DNA of 44,129 nt. Origin: Bacteroidales bacterium (GTDB taxonomy: Bacteria; Bacteroidota; Bacteroidia; Bacteroidales; VadinHA17). Each line of letters starts with the position of its first letter. The stretch's first letter is position 1. Below the pieces are notes generated by a model. It worked only from the letters and a program-made list of their open reading frames with translations. It was not told where the DNA came from and searched no databases. Location: contig JALONR010000026.1 of NCBI GenBank assembly GCA_025454815.1, positions 1 to 44,129 on the forward strand, in the 5' to 3' direction. Shown here piece after piece: positions 35,815 to 42,864 of this stretch. The translations under genes and the position numbers were made by a program.

Positions 35815-37047
35815 ATGACAACAAGAAGGACATTCATCAGGAAGGGGGCTCTTACAGCGGGAGGTCTGGCCGCCGCAGCAACACTGGGTGCAACCGTTCT
35901 TCCGGCAGGGGCAGCCGGTTCCGCAGGGCCAGGGGTTGCCGGACACGGGGCAGCCGGTTCCGCAGGGCCCGGAAAATCCGATGGTGTTAAGATCAGCAGG
36001 ATGTTCGTTGAGCCCCTCACCATCGAGATGGACCCGTTCCCCATCGCGCTGGGAGTAATGACACATCTTGATAACGCCTTTGTCAGGATAGTGCTTGAGA
36101 ATGGTATTGAGGGATACGGTGAAGCCGCGCCGATAATGACAATCAGCGGCGAGAACCAGCAGACCATCCTCGGGACCCTGAACAGCTGCCGTGAGTTTAT
36201 TGTTGGTCAGGATATAAACAATTACAGGTCAATAGCATACACGCTGAAAAGCGCTTTCTGGGCACAGGCAACCGCACGGTGCGCCATAGAAATGGCCCTG
36301 CTCGATGCATACACGAAAACCCTGAATATTCCTTTCTATCGCTTCCTAGGCGGAACCGAAAACAGGGTGGAAACTGATTATACCATCGCAATCGTGCCCG
36401 CAGTTCAGGCAAAGAAGGAGGCTGCAGAGCTTGCTGCCAGCGGATTCAGGGTGATCAAGACGAAAGTCGGCGTCAACCTTTCGGAGGATATCGACAGGGT
36501 TCTTGCCATAAGGGACGGCGCCCCCGGTTGCGGGATTCTGATAGATGCCAACCAGGGTTATTCTCCGAAAACGGCACTCCGGTTCATCAATGAGGTGGTG
36601 AACCAGGGTATCTACCCTGTAATGTTTGAGCAACCGGTTCACAAGAATGACCTCGCCGGGATGAAGTATGTGAGAGACAACACAGAGATCCTGGTGGGTG
36701 CGGATGAGTCAGTCTTCACCCGTGCCGATGCAATCAACATTGTCAGAACCGGTTGCGCTGATGCAATCAACATCAAACTGATGAAGTCATGCATAATAGA
36801 AGCGCTGGATATAGCCGCCGTCGCACGGAGTGCCAACCTTAAACTCATGATCGGCTGTATGGTTGAGACGAACCTTGCGCTTGGATGTGCGGTTCATTTT
36901 GCTGCCGGAGTCGGAGGCTTTGAATTCATTGACCTTGACCCGTCATTTGATATATCTGAATGCCCGGTCAGCGGTGGACCGGTTTACAGGGCTCCATGGT
37001 GGACCATCGGGCCGGAGCCCGGACTGGGATTTAAATCCAGGCAATAG
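35815..37047 (+). CDS. Dipeptide epimerase (enolase superfamily) with Tat signal
   Basis: The start is set at the ATG at 35815; the frame also opens at a TTG at 35782, which is less likely. The 410-residue protein begins with a Tat motif, TTRRTFIRKGALTAGG. Enolase-superfamily residues are complete: Lys215/Lys217 in IKTKVG, metal ligands Asp244 (DANQG), Glu272 (FEQPV) and Asp297 (GADES), and Lys321 in NIKLMKS. The DLD motif (Asp373/Asp375) near the C-terminus is the hallmark of dipeptide epimerases such as L-Ala-D/L-Glu epimerase. These act on muropeptide-derived or other dipeptides; which one is not clear. A duplicated Gly/Ala-rich linker (residues about 31-55) follows the signal. Export of such an enzyme is unusual. 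It follows GH9 by 93 bases and may not belong functionally to glycan use. Confidence 0.88.
   Translation: MTTRRTFIRKGALTAGGLAAAATLGATVLPAGAAGSAGPGVAGHGAAGSAGPGKSDGVKISRMFVEPLTIEMDPFPIALGVMTHLDNAFVRIVLENGIEGYGEAAPIMTISGENQQTILGTLNSCREFIVGQDINNYRSIAYTLKSAFWAQATARCAIEMALLDAYTKTLNIPFYRFLGGTENRVETDYTIAIVPAVQAKKEAAELAASGFRVIKTKVGVNLSEDIDRVLAIRDGAPGCGILIDANQGYSPKTALRFINEVVNQGIYPVMFEQPVHKNDLAGMKYVRDNTEILVGADESVFTRADAINIVRTGCADAINIKLMKSCIIEALDIAAVARSANLKLMIGCMVETNLALGCAVHFAAGVGGFEFIDLDPSFDISECPVSGGPVYRAPWWTIGPEPGLGFKSRQ
35908..35969 (+). repeat. 23-bp direct repeat, period 39 bp, inside the epimerase gene
   Basis: A 23-base string beginning GGGGCAGCCGGTTCC occurs at 35908-35930 and again at 35947-35969. 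The 39-base period keeps frame and duplicates 13 residues (AAGSAGPG units) in the linker between the Tat signal and the enzyme domain. Confidence 0.85.
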
Positions 37048-37080
37048 CCGGGAGGCAGCACTCAGAAGTGTCGCAAATCC

Positions 37081-37377
37081 TCAGGCCTCAGGCCCCAGAT
37101 AATCCTTCAGCGCCTTAACATATTCGGCAAATTTCGTTCGGCCCAGCTCGGTGATCCGGCACATCGTCTGCGGATAACTCTCCCCGAAGCTCTTCTTTAC
37201 CGCAATGTACCCGGCATCCTTCAGCTTCCCTATCTGCACGCTGAGATTACCCGCTGTCGCGCCGGTCTTCTCACGCAAATAGATGAAATCCGCACTGTCA
37301 ACACTGACAAGTACCGACATGACCGCCAGCCTCAGCTGCGAGTGCAGCAACGGATCAAGCTCCCTGAAAGGTGTCAT
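37081..37377 (-). CDS. Winged-helix transcriptional regulator (MarR/ArsR-like)
   Basis: The 98-residue protein is a small winged helix: LRLAVMSVLVSVDSADFIYL, then the recognition helix region TGATAGNLSVQIGKLKDAGYI, and a wing with ESYPQTMCRITELGRTKF. It matches the stand-alone winged-helix regulators common in Bacteroidota, usually paired with a membrane protein gene. Here the pair overlaps: its start lies inside the end of the membrane protein gene upstream. It probably regulates its own operon by binding the palindromic promoter at 37998-38028. Its ligand, if any, is unknown. The gene converges on the dipeptide epimerase with 33 bases between stops. Confidence 0.88.
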   Translation of the reverse strand: MTPFRELDPLLHSQLRLAVMSVLVSVDSADFIYLREKTGATAGNLSVQIGKLKDAGYIAVKKSFGESYPQTMCRITELGRTKFAEYVKALKDYLGPEA

Positions 37378-37975
37378 GGCTGCCCCTTTTTCTGAGTAAA
37401 TACCCGGGTATCAGATACCCGATTATCATCGCTGCAGGCATCGCCAGACCTGAAACCGTCTCACCGCCGAAGTGAGCAACCAGGGCAAGCACCCAGAACG
37501 CTCCCGCACCCCACATCATAGGCCTGAAGTTGAGTATCACCCCGGAGATCAGTAAAGGGATGCCCGCAATAAGCAACATATATTTGCCTGCACTTCCGGT
37601 TTCAAGAGGGAAAATAATGAAAAAGACCACCGTCGCCCAGAAGAAAGCAATCCAGGTCCATACATAAATTTTTGTCCCGTAGGTAAATATCCTCTCCCCT
37701 TTTCCCTTCGCAAAACCATAAATAAAAGAAACAAGAACTCCGGCTATTACCGCAAACCATACATACCACGAGTTAGCCCACCCTGAATATTTCCAGAGCA
37801 GGAACTCGGAAAGGCTGCATGCAAAAATCAGCCAGCCCCATAACAGAAGATGAAAGCTTACCTGCGCAACACTCACCCTCGTTTTGTTGATCATGTCAGT
37901 GATAACCCGGAGACTCTCCTCCCCTGTCATCTGTTTTTCTTCATTTTCCATGGCTTTTGTTAATTTTGCGTTCAT
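37355..37975 (-). CDS. Integral membrane protein of unknown function, paired with winged-helix regulator
   Basis: The 206-residue protein has about six membrane segments (for example LLLWGWLIFACSLSEFLLW, WYVWFAVIAGVLVSFIYGFA, YMLLIAGIPLLISGVIL). The N-terminus is polar (MENEEKQMTGEESLRVITDM). Two starts are possible, 37975 or 37951; both lie downstream of an exact promoter match. It overlaps the regulator gene by 23 bases, so the two are translationally coupled. Bacteroidota genomes often pair such a protein with this regulator type, but I know of no assigned function. Confidence 0.8.
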   Translation of the reverse strand: MNAKLTKAMENEEKQMTGEESLRVITDMINKTRVSVAQVSFHLLLWGWLIFACSLSEFLLWKYSGWANSWYVWFAVIAGVLVSFIYGFAKGKGERIFTYGTKIYVWTWIAFFWATVVFFIIFPLETGSAGKYMLLIAGIPLLISGVILNFRPMMWGAGAFWVLALVAHFGGETVSGLAMPAAMIIGYLIPGYLLRKRGSHDTFQGA

Positions 37976-37997
37976 TGCTTAAATGAACAGTTCGATA

Positions 37998-38028
37998 CAA
38001 ATATAAACTAGTTTACACTATAAACCAA
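37998..38028 (-). promoter_or_regulatory. Promoter with embedded palindromes for the membrane protein-regulator operon
   Basis: On the minus strand TTG (38028-38026) is followed after 20 bases by TATATTTG (38005-37998), a full Bacteroidota promoter. Three TAAAC/GTTTA half-sites (38004-38008, 38011-38015, 38021-38025) form a perfect 12-bp palindrome TAAACTAGTTTA and an overlapping GTTTA-N5-TAAAC. They sit between the two promoter elements, an ideal place for repression by the winged-helix protein. Confidence 0.7.
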
Positions 38029-38097
38029 ATTTATTTGAATAATTTTTTGACAAATAATGCTATTCTTTATTATCTTGCTGTTATTCTGTAACTTATA

Positions 38098-38463
38098 ATG
38101 CCAGAAAAAATCATGGGAGTGATCAGGATTGAGGATATGGAGTTTTATGCCTTTCACGGGCATTATCACGAGGAGCAGATTGTCGGGAGCCATTTCATGG
38201 TTGACGTGACTATTGAGTCTGATACAGATAAAGCAGGAAGGAGTGACGAACTGCGTGACACGCTCAATTACCAGACGGCATACATGATTGTGAAGCGTGA
38301 GATGGAGAAGACATCCAACCTCCTGGAACATATAGCTTCCCGGATCCTCGATGCCCTTTATGCTGAGCTGACCGGTATTCATAAAGCCACCGTCAGGGTT
38401 GCCAAGCTGAATCCTGTGATGGGGGGAAGGATAGGCAGGGTCAGCGTAGAGGTTTCGAGATAG
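38098..38463 (+). CDS. folB: Dihydroneopterin aldolase
   Basis: The 121-residue protein matches Fol[20 protein letters not shown] holds the pterin-site tyrosine/glutamate region, [11 protein letters not shown] and LLEHIASRI are family strings, and [10 protein letters not shown] contains the conserved active-site lysine. It converts 7,8-dihydroneopterin to 6-hydroxymethyl-7,8-dihydropterin and glycolaldehyde in folate synthesis, in the cytoplasm as an octamer. The ATG at 38098 is used; an ATG at 38113 is also possible. It lies alone, divergent from the membrane protein gene and just before GlnRS. Confidence 0.93.
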   Translation: MPEKIMGVIRIEDMEFYAFHGHYHEEQIVGSHFMVDVTIESDTDKAGRSDELRDTLNYQTAYMIVKREMEKTSNLLEHIASRILDALYAELTGIHKATVRVAKLNPVMGGRIGRVSVEVSR

Positions 38464-38514
38464 CATGCCAGATCAAAAATGCGTCGGGGCTGCTTTTCGT
38501 GCCCTTATTCCGTA

Positions 38515-38522
38515 TATTTTTG
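38515..38522 (+). promoter_or_regulatory. -7 promoter box for glnS
   Basis: TATTTTTG matches TAnnTTTG exactly, 21 bases before the ATG at 38544. It argues for that start and against the GTG at 38499, which lies upstream of the box. No clear -33 TTG is seen. Confidence 0.5.
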
Positions 38523-38543
38523 TACGGTTCATCGACAAAGCAA

Positions 38544-40235
38544 ATGAAAGAGTCTGAAGAGATAATCAAACCTGATTCACAGCATTTTATTGAGCAGGCC
38601 ATTGAAAAGGACCTGGCGGAAGGCAAGAATGGCGGCCGTATTCATACCCGCTTCCCGCCCGAGCCGAACGGATACCTCCATATTGGTCATGCAAAGGCTA
38701 TATGCCTCGACTTCGGAATGGCAGAAAAATATGGAGGCAGGTGCAACCTCCGGTTTGATGATACCAATCCCACAAAAGAGGATGTTGAATATGTTGATTC
38801 AATAAAGGAAGACATTCAATGGCTGGGATTCACATGGGAAGACCGCGAGTTTTACGCCTCGGATTATTTCGGGAAACTGTGGGATTTTGCCGTTTCCCTT
38901 ATTAAGCGTGGCCTCGCATATGTGGATGACCAGAGTGCCGAGGCCATCTCGGAGCAGAAGGGTACCCCGACCCAGCCCGGCACTGAAAGCCCTTTCCGTA
39001 ACCGCTCCGCGGAAGAGAGTCTGGATCTCTTCTACCGTATGAACGAAGGTGAATTTGATGAAGGCAGCAGGGTTCTCAGGGCGAAGATTGATATGGCATC
39101 ACCCAACATGCACATGCGTGATCCCATCATTTACCGGATCCTGAAGACCCCTCATCACCGCACCGGAACGGAGTGGAAGGTTTACCCTATGTACGACTTC
39201 GCACACGGGCAGAGCGATTATTTCGAAGGTATCACCCACTCGCTCTGTACTCTCGAATTTGAGGTTCACAGGCCGCTTTACGACTGGTTCATTGATCAGC
39301 TGAAGACAGATGACTACCGGCCCCGCCAGATCGAGTTCAACCGCCTGAATCTTACATATACCGTAATGAGTAAGCGGAAGCTGCTTGAGCTTGTCAGGGA
39401 CGGCGTTGTAAACGGGTGGGATGACCCGCGCATGCCAACACTGTGTGGTCTGCGCCGCAGGGGATATACTCCTGAATCAGTAAAGCGCTTTGTTGACCTG
39501 ATTGGTTACACCAAGGTCGAAGCCATTAATGATGTCTCCCTTCTGGAATATGCCATAAGGGAAGATCTGAACAGGCGTGCACCTCGCGTATTCGGAGTGT
39601 TAAAGCCTCTGAAGGTGACCATCACCAACTACCCCTCTGACAAGGTGGACCATATGGAAATTGAAAACAACCCTGAGGATGAGACTCACGGCAAACGCCT
39701 CGTCCCGTTCAGCAGGGATATCTTTATTGAACAGGATGACTTCATGGAAAATCCTCCCCATAAGTTTTTCCGTCTGGCCCCCGGACAGGAGGTGCGACTG
39801 AAGGGAGCTTACATAATCAGGTGCACAGGGGTTGTGAAGAACGGTGCCGGCGAGGTCACAGAGGTTCATTGTACATATGATCCGGAGACAAGAAGCGGCG
39901 GTCCGCAGGCTGATCGCAAGGTAAAGGGGACCCTTCACTGGGTCTCAGCCGCACATGCACTTGATGCAGAGATCAGGCTCTATGACAGGCTCTTCAGCGA
40001 TGAAGATCCCTCAGGCCACAAGGATACTGATCCAAGGGAGTTCCTGAACCCCGGGTCGCTGACCGTAATGAAAGGATGCAAGGTTGAACCATCACTGGCT
40101 GACGCAGAACCACTCGACAGGTTTCAATTCCAGAGAGTGGGATATTTCTGCGTTGACTACGACAGTCGCCCGGGCAGCCTCGTTTTTAACCGGACAGTAC
40201 AGCTCAAGGATACCTGGCAGAAGATCAACAAATAA
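38544..40235 (+). CDS. glnS: Glutaminyl-tRNA synthetase
   Basis: The ATG at 38544 gives 563 residues starting [18 protein letters not shown]. The class I signature [12 protein letters not shown] (HIGH) is near the N-terminus and VMSKRKL (KMSKS) follows in the middle. The tail shows the GlnRS anticodon-binding barrels ([37 protein letters not shown]). The enzyme charges tRNA-Gln with glutamine. Its stop codon is directly followed, with no spacer, by the stop of the convergent gene. A tRNA-Gln gene lies about 2.4 kb downstream. Confidence 0.97.
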   Translation: MKESEEIIKPDSQHFIEQAIEKDLAEGKNGGRIHTRFPPEPNGYLHIGHAKAICLDFGMAEKYGGRCNLRFDDTNPTKEDVEYVDSIKEDIQWLGFTWEDREFYASDYFGKLWDFAVSLIKRGLAYVDDQSAEAISEQKGTPTQPGTESPFRNRSAEESLDLFYRMNEGEFDEGSRVLRAKIDMASPNMHMRDPIIYRILKTPHHRTGTEWKVYPMYDFAHGQSDYFEGITHSLCTLEFEVHRPLYDWFIDQLKTDDYRPRQIEFNRLNLTYTVMSKRKLLELVRDGVVNGWDDPRMPTLCGLRRRGYTPESVKRFVDLIGYTKVEAINDVSLLEYAIREDLNRRAPRVFGVLKPLKVTITNYPSDKVDHMEIENNPEDETHGKRLVPFSRDIFIEQDDFMENPPHKFFRLAPGQEVRLKGAYIIRCTGVVKNGAGEVTEVHCTYDPETRSGGPQADRKVKGTLHWVSAAHALDAEIRLYDRLFSDEDPSGHKDTDPREFLNPGSLTVMKGCKVEPSLADAEPLDRFQFQRVGYFCVDYDSRPGSLVFNRTVQLKDTWQKINK

Positions 40236-40898
40236 TTACTGCAGCCCGTTAAGGAATTCTACCAGGCTGACCAGGTCATCTGCTGATTTGAAGTCGGTTT
40301 TGTTTGATCTGATAAACTCTTCAAGCTCCACACTTTTTCCGGGAAATAACTTCAGGAACTGTTTTTTGTTGACAATGGTGTGAATCTGACCATCCGTTCC
40401 CAGGAGAAAGTCCGAGTCGTCAACCACCTTGTAATTCTCCGGGATCTTCAGGTTGACGGCACCGTCCTGCGAAAATATTTTGGTGATATGGGTTACGCCG
40501 GCGGTACTGGTCTTTGTGCCGTAGGCAAGTGTAGTTCCTGTATTGTCCAGCCTGGCTTTATGCTGCACAAAAAGTGATGCCGGGCCGCTGACCAGCACCT
40601 CGTAAAATCCGGTCCCGGCCGGAACAAAGACACGGTCACCCATGTACACAGTATCCACAGCCTGGTGATCCTTGAAAAGGAACAGCTGGTTATTCCTGAT
40701 CAATACCATCTGCTGCTCGGTCTTTTCATAGTTAAGCACTGCCTTGTAAGACTGTCCTGTCTTCAGCCTGACAACAGACTCCTGGAAACGCGGGAAAACA
40801 AGGTTTTCAAGATTGTCTGTCTCAAGGTTCTGCGCTGCAACCGGATGCATGAAAGCAACGGTACAGGCAATAATCAATGATACCCTTACTCTTTTCAT
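40236..40898 (-). CDS. Secreted protein of unknown function
   Basis: The 220-residue protein has a signal peptide (about 1-22, LIIACTVAFMHPVAAQ) and no lipobox. The mature part contains repeated short beta-strand patterns (QQMVLIRNNQLFLFKDHQ, VYMGDRVFVPAGTGFYEVLV) and a polar, helical C-terminus (KKQFLKLFPGKSVELEEFI). I do not recognise a family. It runs against GlnRS with the two stop codons touching. A TAGCTTTG box lies 29 bases upstream. Confidence 0.75.
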   Translation of the reverse strand: MKRVRVSLIIACTVAFMHPVAAQNLETDNLENLVFPRFQESVVRLKTGQSYKAVLNYEKTEQQMVLIRNNQLFLFKDHQAVDTVYMGDRVFVPAGTGFYEVLVSGPASLFVQHKARLDNTGTTLAYGTKTSTAGVTHITKIFSQDGAVNLKIPENYKVVDDSDFLLGTDGQIHTIVNKKQFLKLFPGKSVELEEFIRSNKTDFKSADDLVSLVEFLNGLQ

Positions 40899-40926
40899 TG
40901 GCTTATTTTAATTAGGGATTAATTAT

Positions 40927-40956
40927 CAAAGCTACAACTTACCTGTCAAAACAGGT
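40927..40956 (-). promoter_or_regulatory. -7 box and small inverted repeat upstream of the secreted unknown
   Basis: On the minus strand TAGCTTTG (40934-40927) fits TAnnTTTG. Just upstream lies ACCTGT-CAAA-ACAGGT (40941-40956), a perfect 6-bp inverted repeat in the promoter spacer. No TTG sits at the usual -33 distance. The rest of the 172-base gap to the next gene holds nothing I can name. Confidence 0.45.
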
Positions 40957-41070
40957 CAGCAATTCACGGTTTATTCGTCAAAATATTGACTACCCTCCAT
41001 CGATTTGGTATGGCTTTTGCTGATAATCAGAGTTATTGCTTAGGTTTTTTTCAACTTAAACCGAAGAAAC

Positions 41071-42477
41071 ATGAAAACATTTATCAGATCATTTTCATTG
41101 ATCCTGCTTGTGGTGTTTGCATTTTCTTCCTGTGAAAAAAACTCCGACTCAAGCAAGGGAACAGCCAAATTTTCGATCTCATCGATTGAAGAATCCAACC
41201 AGTTGAAGTCAGCATGGGCTGAAGAAGACCTGGTTTCGTACCATCTGATGGTATCTGTTGAAGACTCTGACGGCAACCCGGTTTTTACCGGGAAACTTGT
41301 CCCCGTCTATCTTTTCGGCCCCGGCTATATAAGCGAGGAGCTTGAAATGGAGGAGGGTAATTACCGCCTGACGGAGTTTATGCTTATCGACCCTTCCGGG
41401 GAAGTCATTGCAGCAACGCCCATTGAGGGTTCGCAGCTGGCTTACCTGGTTAATGATCCTCTTCCGATCAGTTTTTCGGTTGCGGGAGGTGTTGCCACGG
41501 TTGTAAGGCCTGAACTGCTGGCTGTGGGAGACCATACGCCAGGTGATTTCGGTTATGTCAGTTTCGGGGGTCCGATAATAAAACCCCTGGCGTTTTATGT
41601 TGTCTGCATTATTGACAATCCTCTCAGCATGTCGGCTGTCCAGCCACCTGTTTCAGCTGACCTGACAGTCTTTGCAGGTAATGTATGGCGTTATAAGTTC
41701 AGGCTCGGGCCATCTGTAAACCATCTTGTCATAAGGGGTGGTTTCGAGTATTATACCTTCCTGCTTGAGAAGGAGGGTTATGTGTCACAAACATTCAGGG
41801 TAAAGGCATCGGAGCTGAAGGCAACGACAAAGGAAAATCCCCTGAAGCTTAAGATCCCCTGGGACAGCGGACAATGGAAGGTGCTAGTGCTGCAGCCCGG
41901 TCCTGAGAAGGGCAAGGACGCCATGGTCTCAAACCTCCAGCCTGCCGTTAACTTCGGGGACCACAAGTACTTCGAGGCCACCTACATCACGGAACCGGTG
42001 CTCACGGTTATGCGCTCAAATGAAAGCCTGATCGCCTTTGACATGAATGCATTGCCCAAATCGGCAACAATAAGGAAGGTGAATCTCACCCTGTGGTATG
42101 ATCTGCCTCTTCCCTGGGACAGTGCAATCTTCTACCCGGCCGGATCAGCGGAATACAGGTGGCATGGAGGTGTGCTGCAGAAGATAACCCAACCCTGGGA
42201 AGAAGATAAGGTTACCTGGGATAGCCGTCCTGCCACAACCGAGCGGGGTCAGGTATATATTTCCCCGTTCATCCTGAACACCAATATGATTACTTTGGAC
42301 GTCACCAGGCTTTATGTACCTGATCCGGCCACAGACGCGGTTGAAACACCCGGGTACGGAATTTACTTCAGGCTCTGGCCTGATGAATGGACGCCCGGAT
42401 TCAGGTTTGCATCGGGTGATTTCGCGGTTCCCGGTATGAGGCCGAAGCTGACGATATATTATACACTGCCGCAATAA
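41071..42477 (+). CDS. Lipoprotein with C-terminal DNRLRE/CBM96-like domain
   Basis: The 468-residue lipoprotein has Cys21 in FAFSSCEKN. Residues 25-260 are a beta-rich region with no family I recognise (GNYRLTEFMLIDPSGEVIAA). The C-terminal 190 residues look like a DNRLRE (disaggregatase-related)/CBM96-type domain: LIAFDMNALPKSATIRKVNL, WEEDKVTWDSRP, MITLDVTRLYV and a final strand KLTIYYTLPQ. Such domains bind polysaccharides or build surface structures. No enzyme motif is seen. It stands alone, ended by a strong terminator, so a link to the polysaccharide locus is not supported. Confidence 0.75.
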   Translation: MKTFIRSFSLILLVVFAFSSCEKNSDSSKGTAKFSISSIEESNQLKSAWAEEDLVSYHLMVSVEDSDGNPVFTGKLVPVYLFGPGYISEELEMEEGNYRLTEFMLIDPSGEVIAATPIEGSQLAYLVNDPLPISFSVAGGVATVVRPELLAVGDHTPGDFGYVSFGGPIIKPLAFYVVCIIDNPLSMSAVQPPVSADLTVFAGNVWRYKFRLGPSVNHLVIRGGFEYYTFLLEKEGYVSQTFRVKASELKATTKENPLKLKIPWDSGQWKVLVLQPGPEKGKDAMVSNLQPAVNFGDHKYFEATYITEPVLTVMRSNESLIAFDMNALPKSATIRKVNLTLWYDLPLPWDSAIFYPAGSAEYRWHGGVLQKITQPWEEDKVTWDSRPATTERGQVYISPFILNTNMITLDVTRLYVPDPATDAVETPGYGIYFRLWPDEWTPGFRFASGDFAVPGMRPKLTIYYTLPQ

Positions 42478-42500
42478 CATTTCCTTTTGTAACGGTTAAT

Positions 42501-42535
42501 AGTGCACCGATTCAGGCCGGTGCACTTTGTTTTAT
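42501..42535 (+). terminator. Intrinsic terminator after the DNRLRE-like lipoprotein gene
   Basis: AGTGCACCG and CGGTGCACT form a perfect 9-bp stem around an 8-base loop and are followed by TTGTTTTATT. It lies 23 bases after the stop codon at 42477. Confidence 0.85.
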
Positions 42536-42590
42536 TAAGCATCCGATGTTTTAAAAATGGTCGTAGCGGCTTAATAAGTTGAATTTTTTT

Positions 42591-42598
42591 TATATTTG
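42591..42598 (+). promoter_or_regulatory. -7 promoter box for tRNA-Gln
   Basis: TATATTTG matches TAnnTTTG exactly and lies 14 bases before the first base of the tRNA, so the transcript would start a few bases upstream of it. Confidence 0.6.
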
Positions 42599-42612
42599 CA
42601 CCCTCCAAACAG

Positions 42613-42685
42613 TGCTCCGTGGTGTAATTGGCAACACGCCTGACTCTGGATCAGGAAAGTCTAGGTTCGAGCCCTAGCGGAGCAA
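42613..42685 (+). tRNA. tRNA-Gln (anticodon CTG)
   Basis: A complete cloverleaf is seen. The acceptor arms are TGCTCCG and CGGAGCA, with the U1-A72 pair typical of glutamine tRNAs. The anticodon stem CCTGA/TCAGG closes the loop CTCTGGA, giving anticodon CTG for the codon CAG. The T-arm is CTAGGTTCGAGCCCTAG. No CCA is encoded. A hairpin terminator follows. Confidence 0.95.
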
Positions 42686-42855
42686 CAAATGCCGGCCTAT
42701 AGCCGGCTTTCTTTTTTCTGCATGGCTCGTCTCCCCTGCAAGCTGTCCCCTTCTCTAAAAATGCCCACCGGGCATTTTCTTAACGCTCGGTCCGGTTCGA
42801 GCCCTAGCGGAGCAACAAATGCCGGCCTATAGCCGGCTTTCTTTTTTCTGCATGG
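42664..42855 (+). repeat. 62-bp duplication of the tRNA-Gln 3' end plus terminator
   Basis: Bases 42664-42725 (GGTTCGAGCCCTAGCGGAGC onward, through the terminator to CATGG) are repeated without change at 42794-42855, period 130. The copy carries the last 22 bases of the tRNA but no other arm, so it cannot make a tRNA. The 68 bases between the copies hold no gene but a 9-bp hairpin at 42758-42778 (AAAATGCCC-ACC-GGGCATTTT). Such a repeat is what a site-specific insertion and later loss at a tRNA 3' end would leave. Confidence 0.9.
42691..42718 (+). terminator. Intrinsic terminator of tRNA-Gln
   Basis: GCCGGC-CTATA-GCCGGC forms a perfect 6-bp GC stem followed by TTTCTTTTTTC. An exact second copy is at 42821-42848 within the duplicated segment. 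Confidence 0.85.
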
Positions 42856-42864
42856 TACATAATG

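Noticed and set aside
38499-38543. Upstream GTG start for GlnRS
   Set aside because: It precedes the -7 box at 38515-38522 and adds residues not typical of the family.
42758-42778. Hairpin next to short repeats, considered as a CRISPR or retron-like array
   Set aside because: There are only two repeat copies, the repeat is a tRNA end plus terminator, and no cas or reverse transcriptase gene is present.
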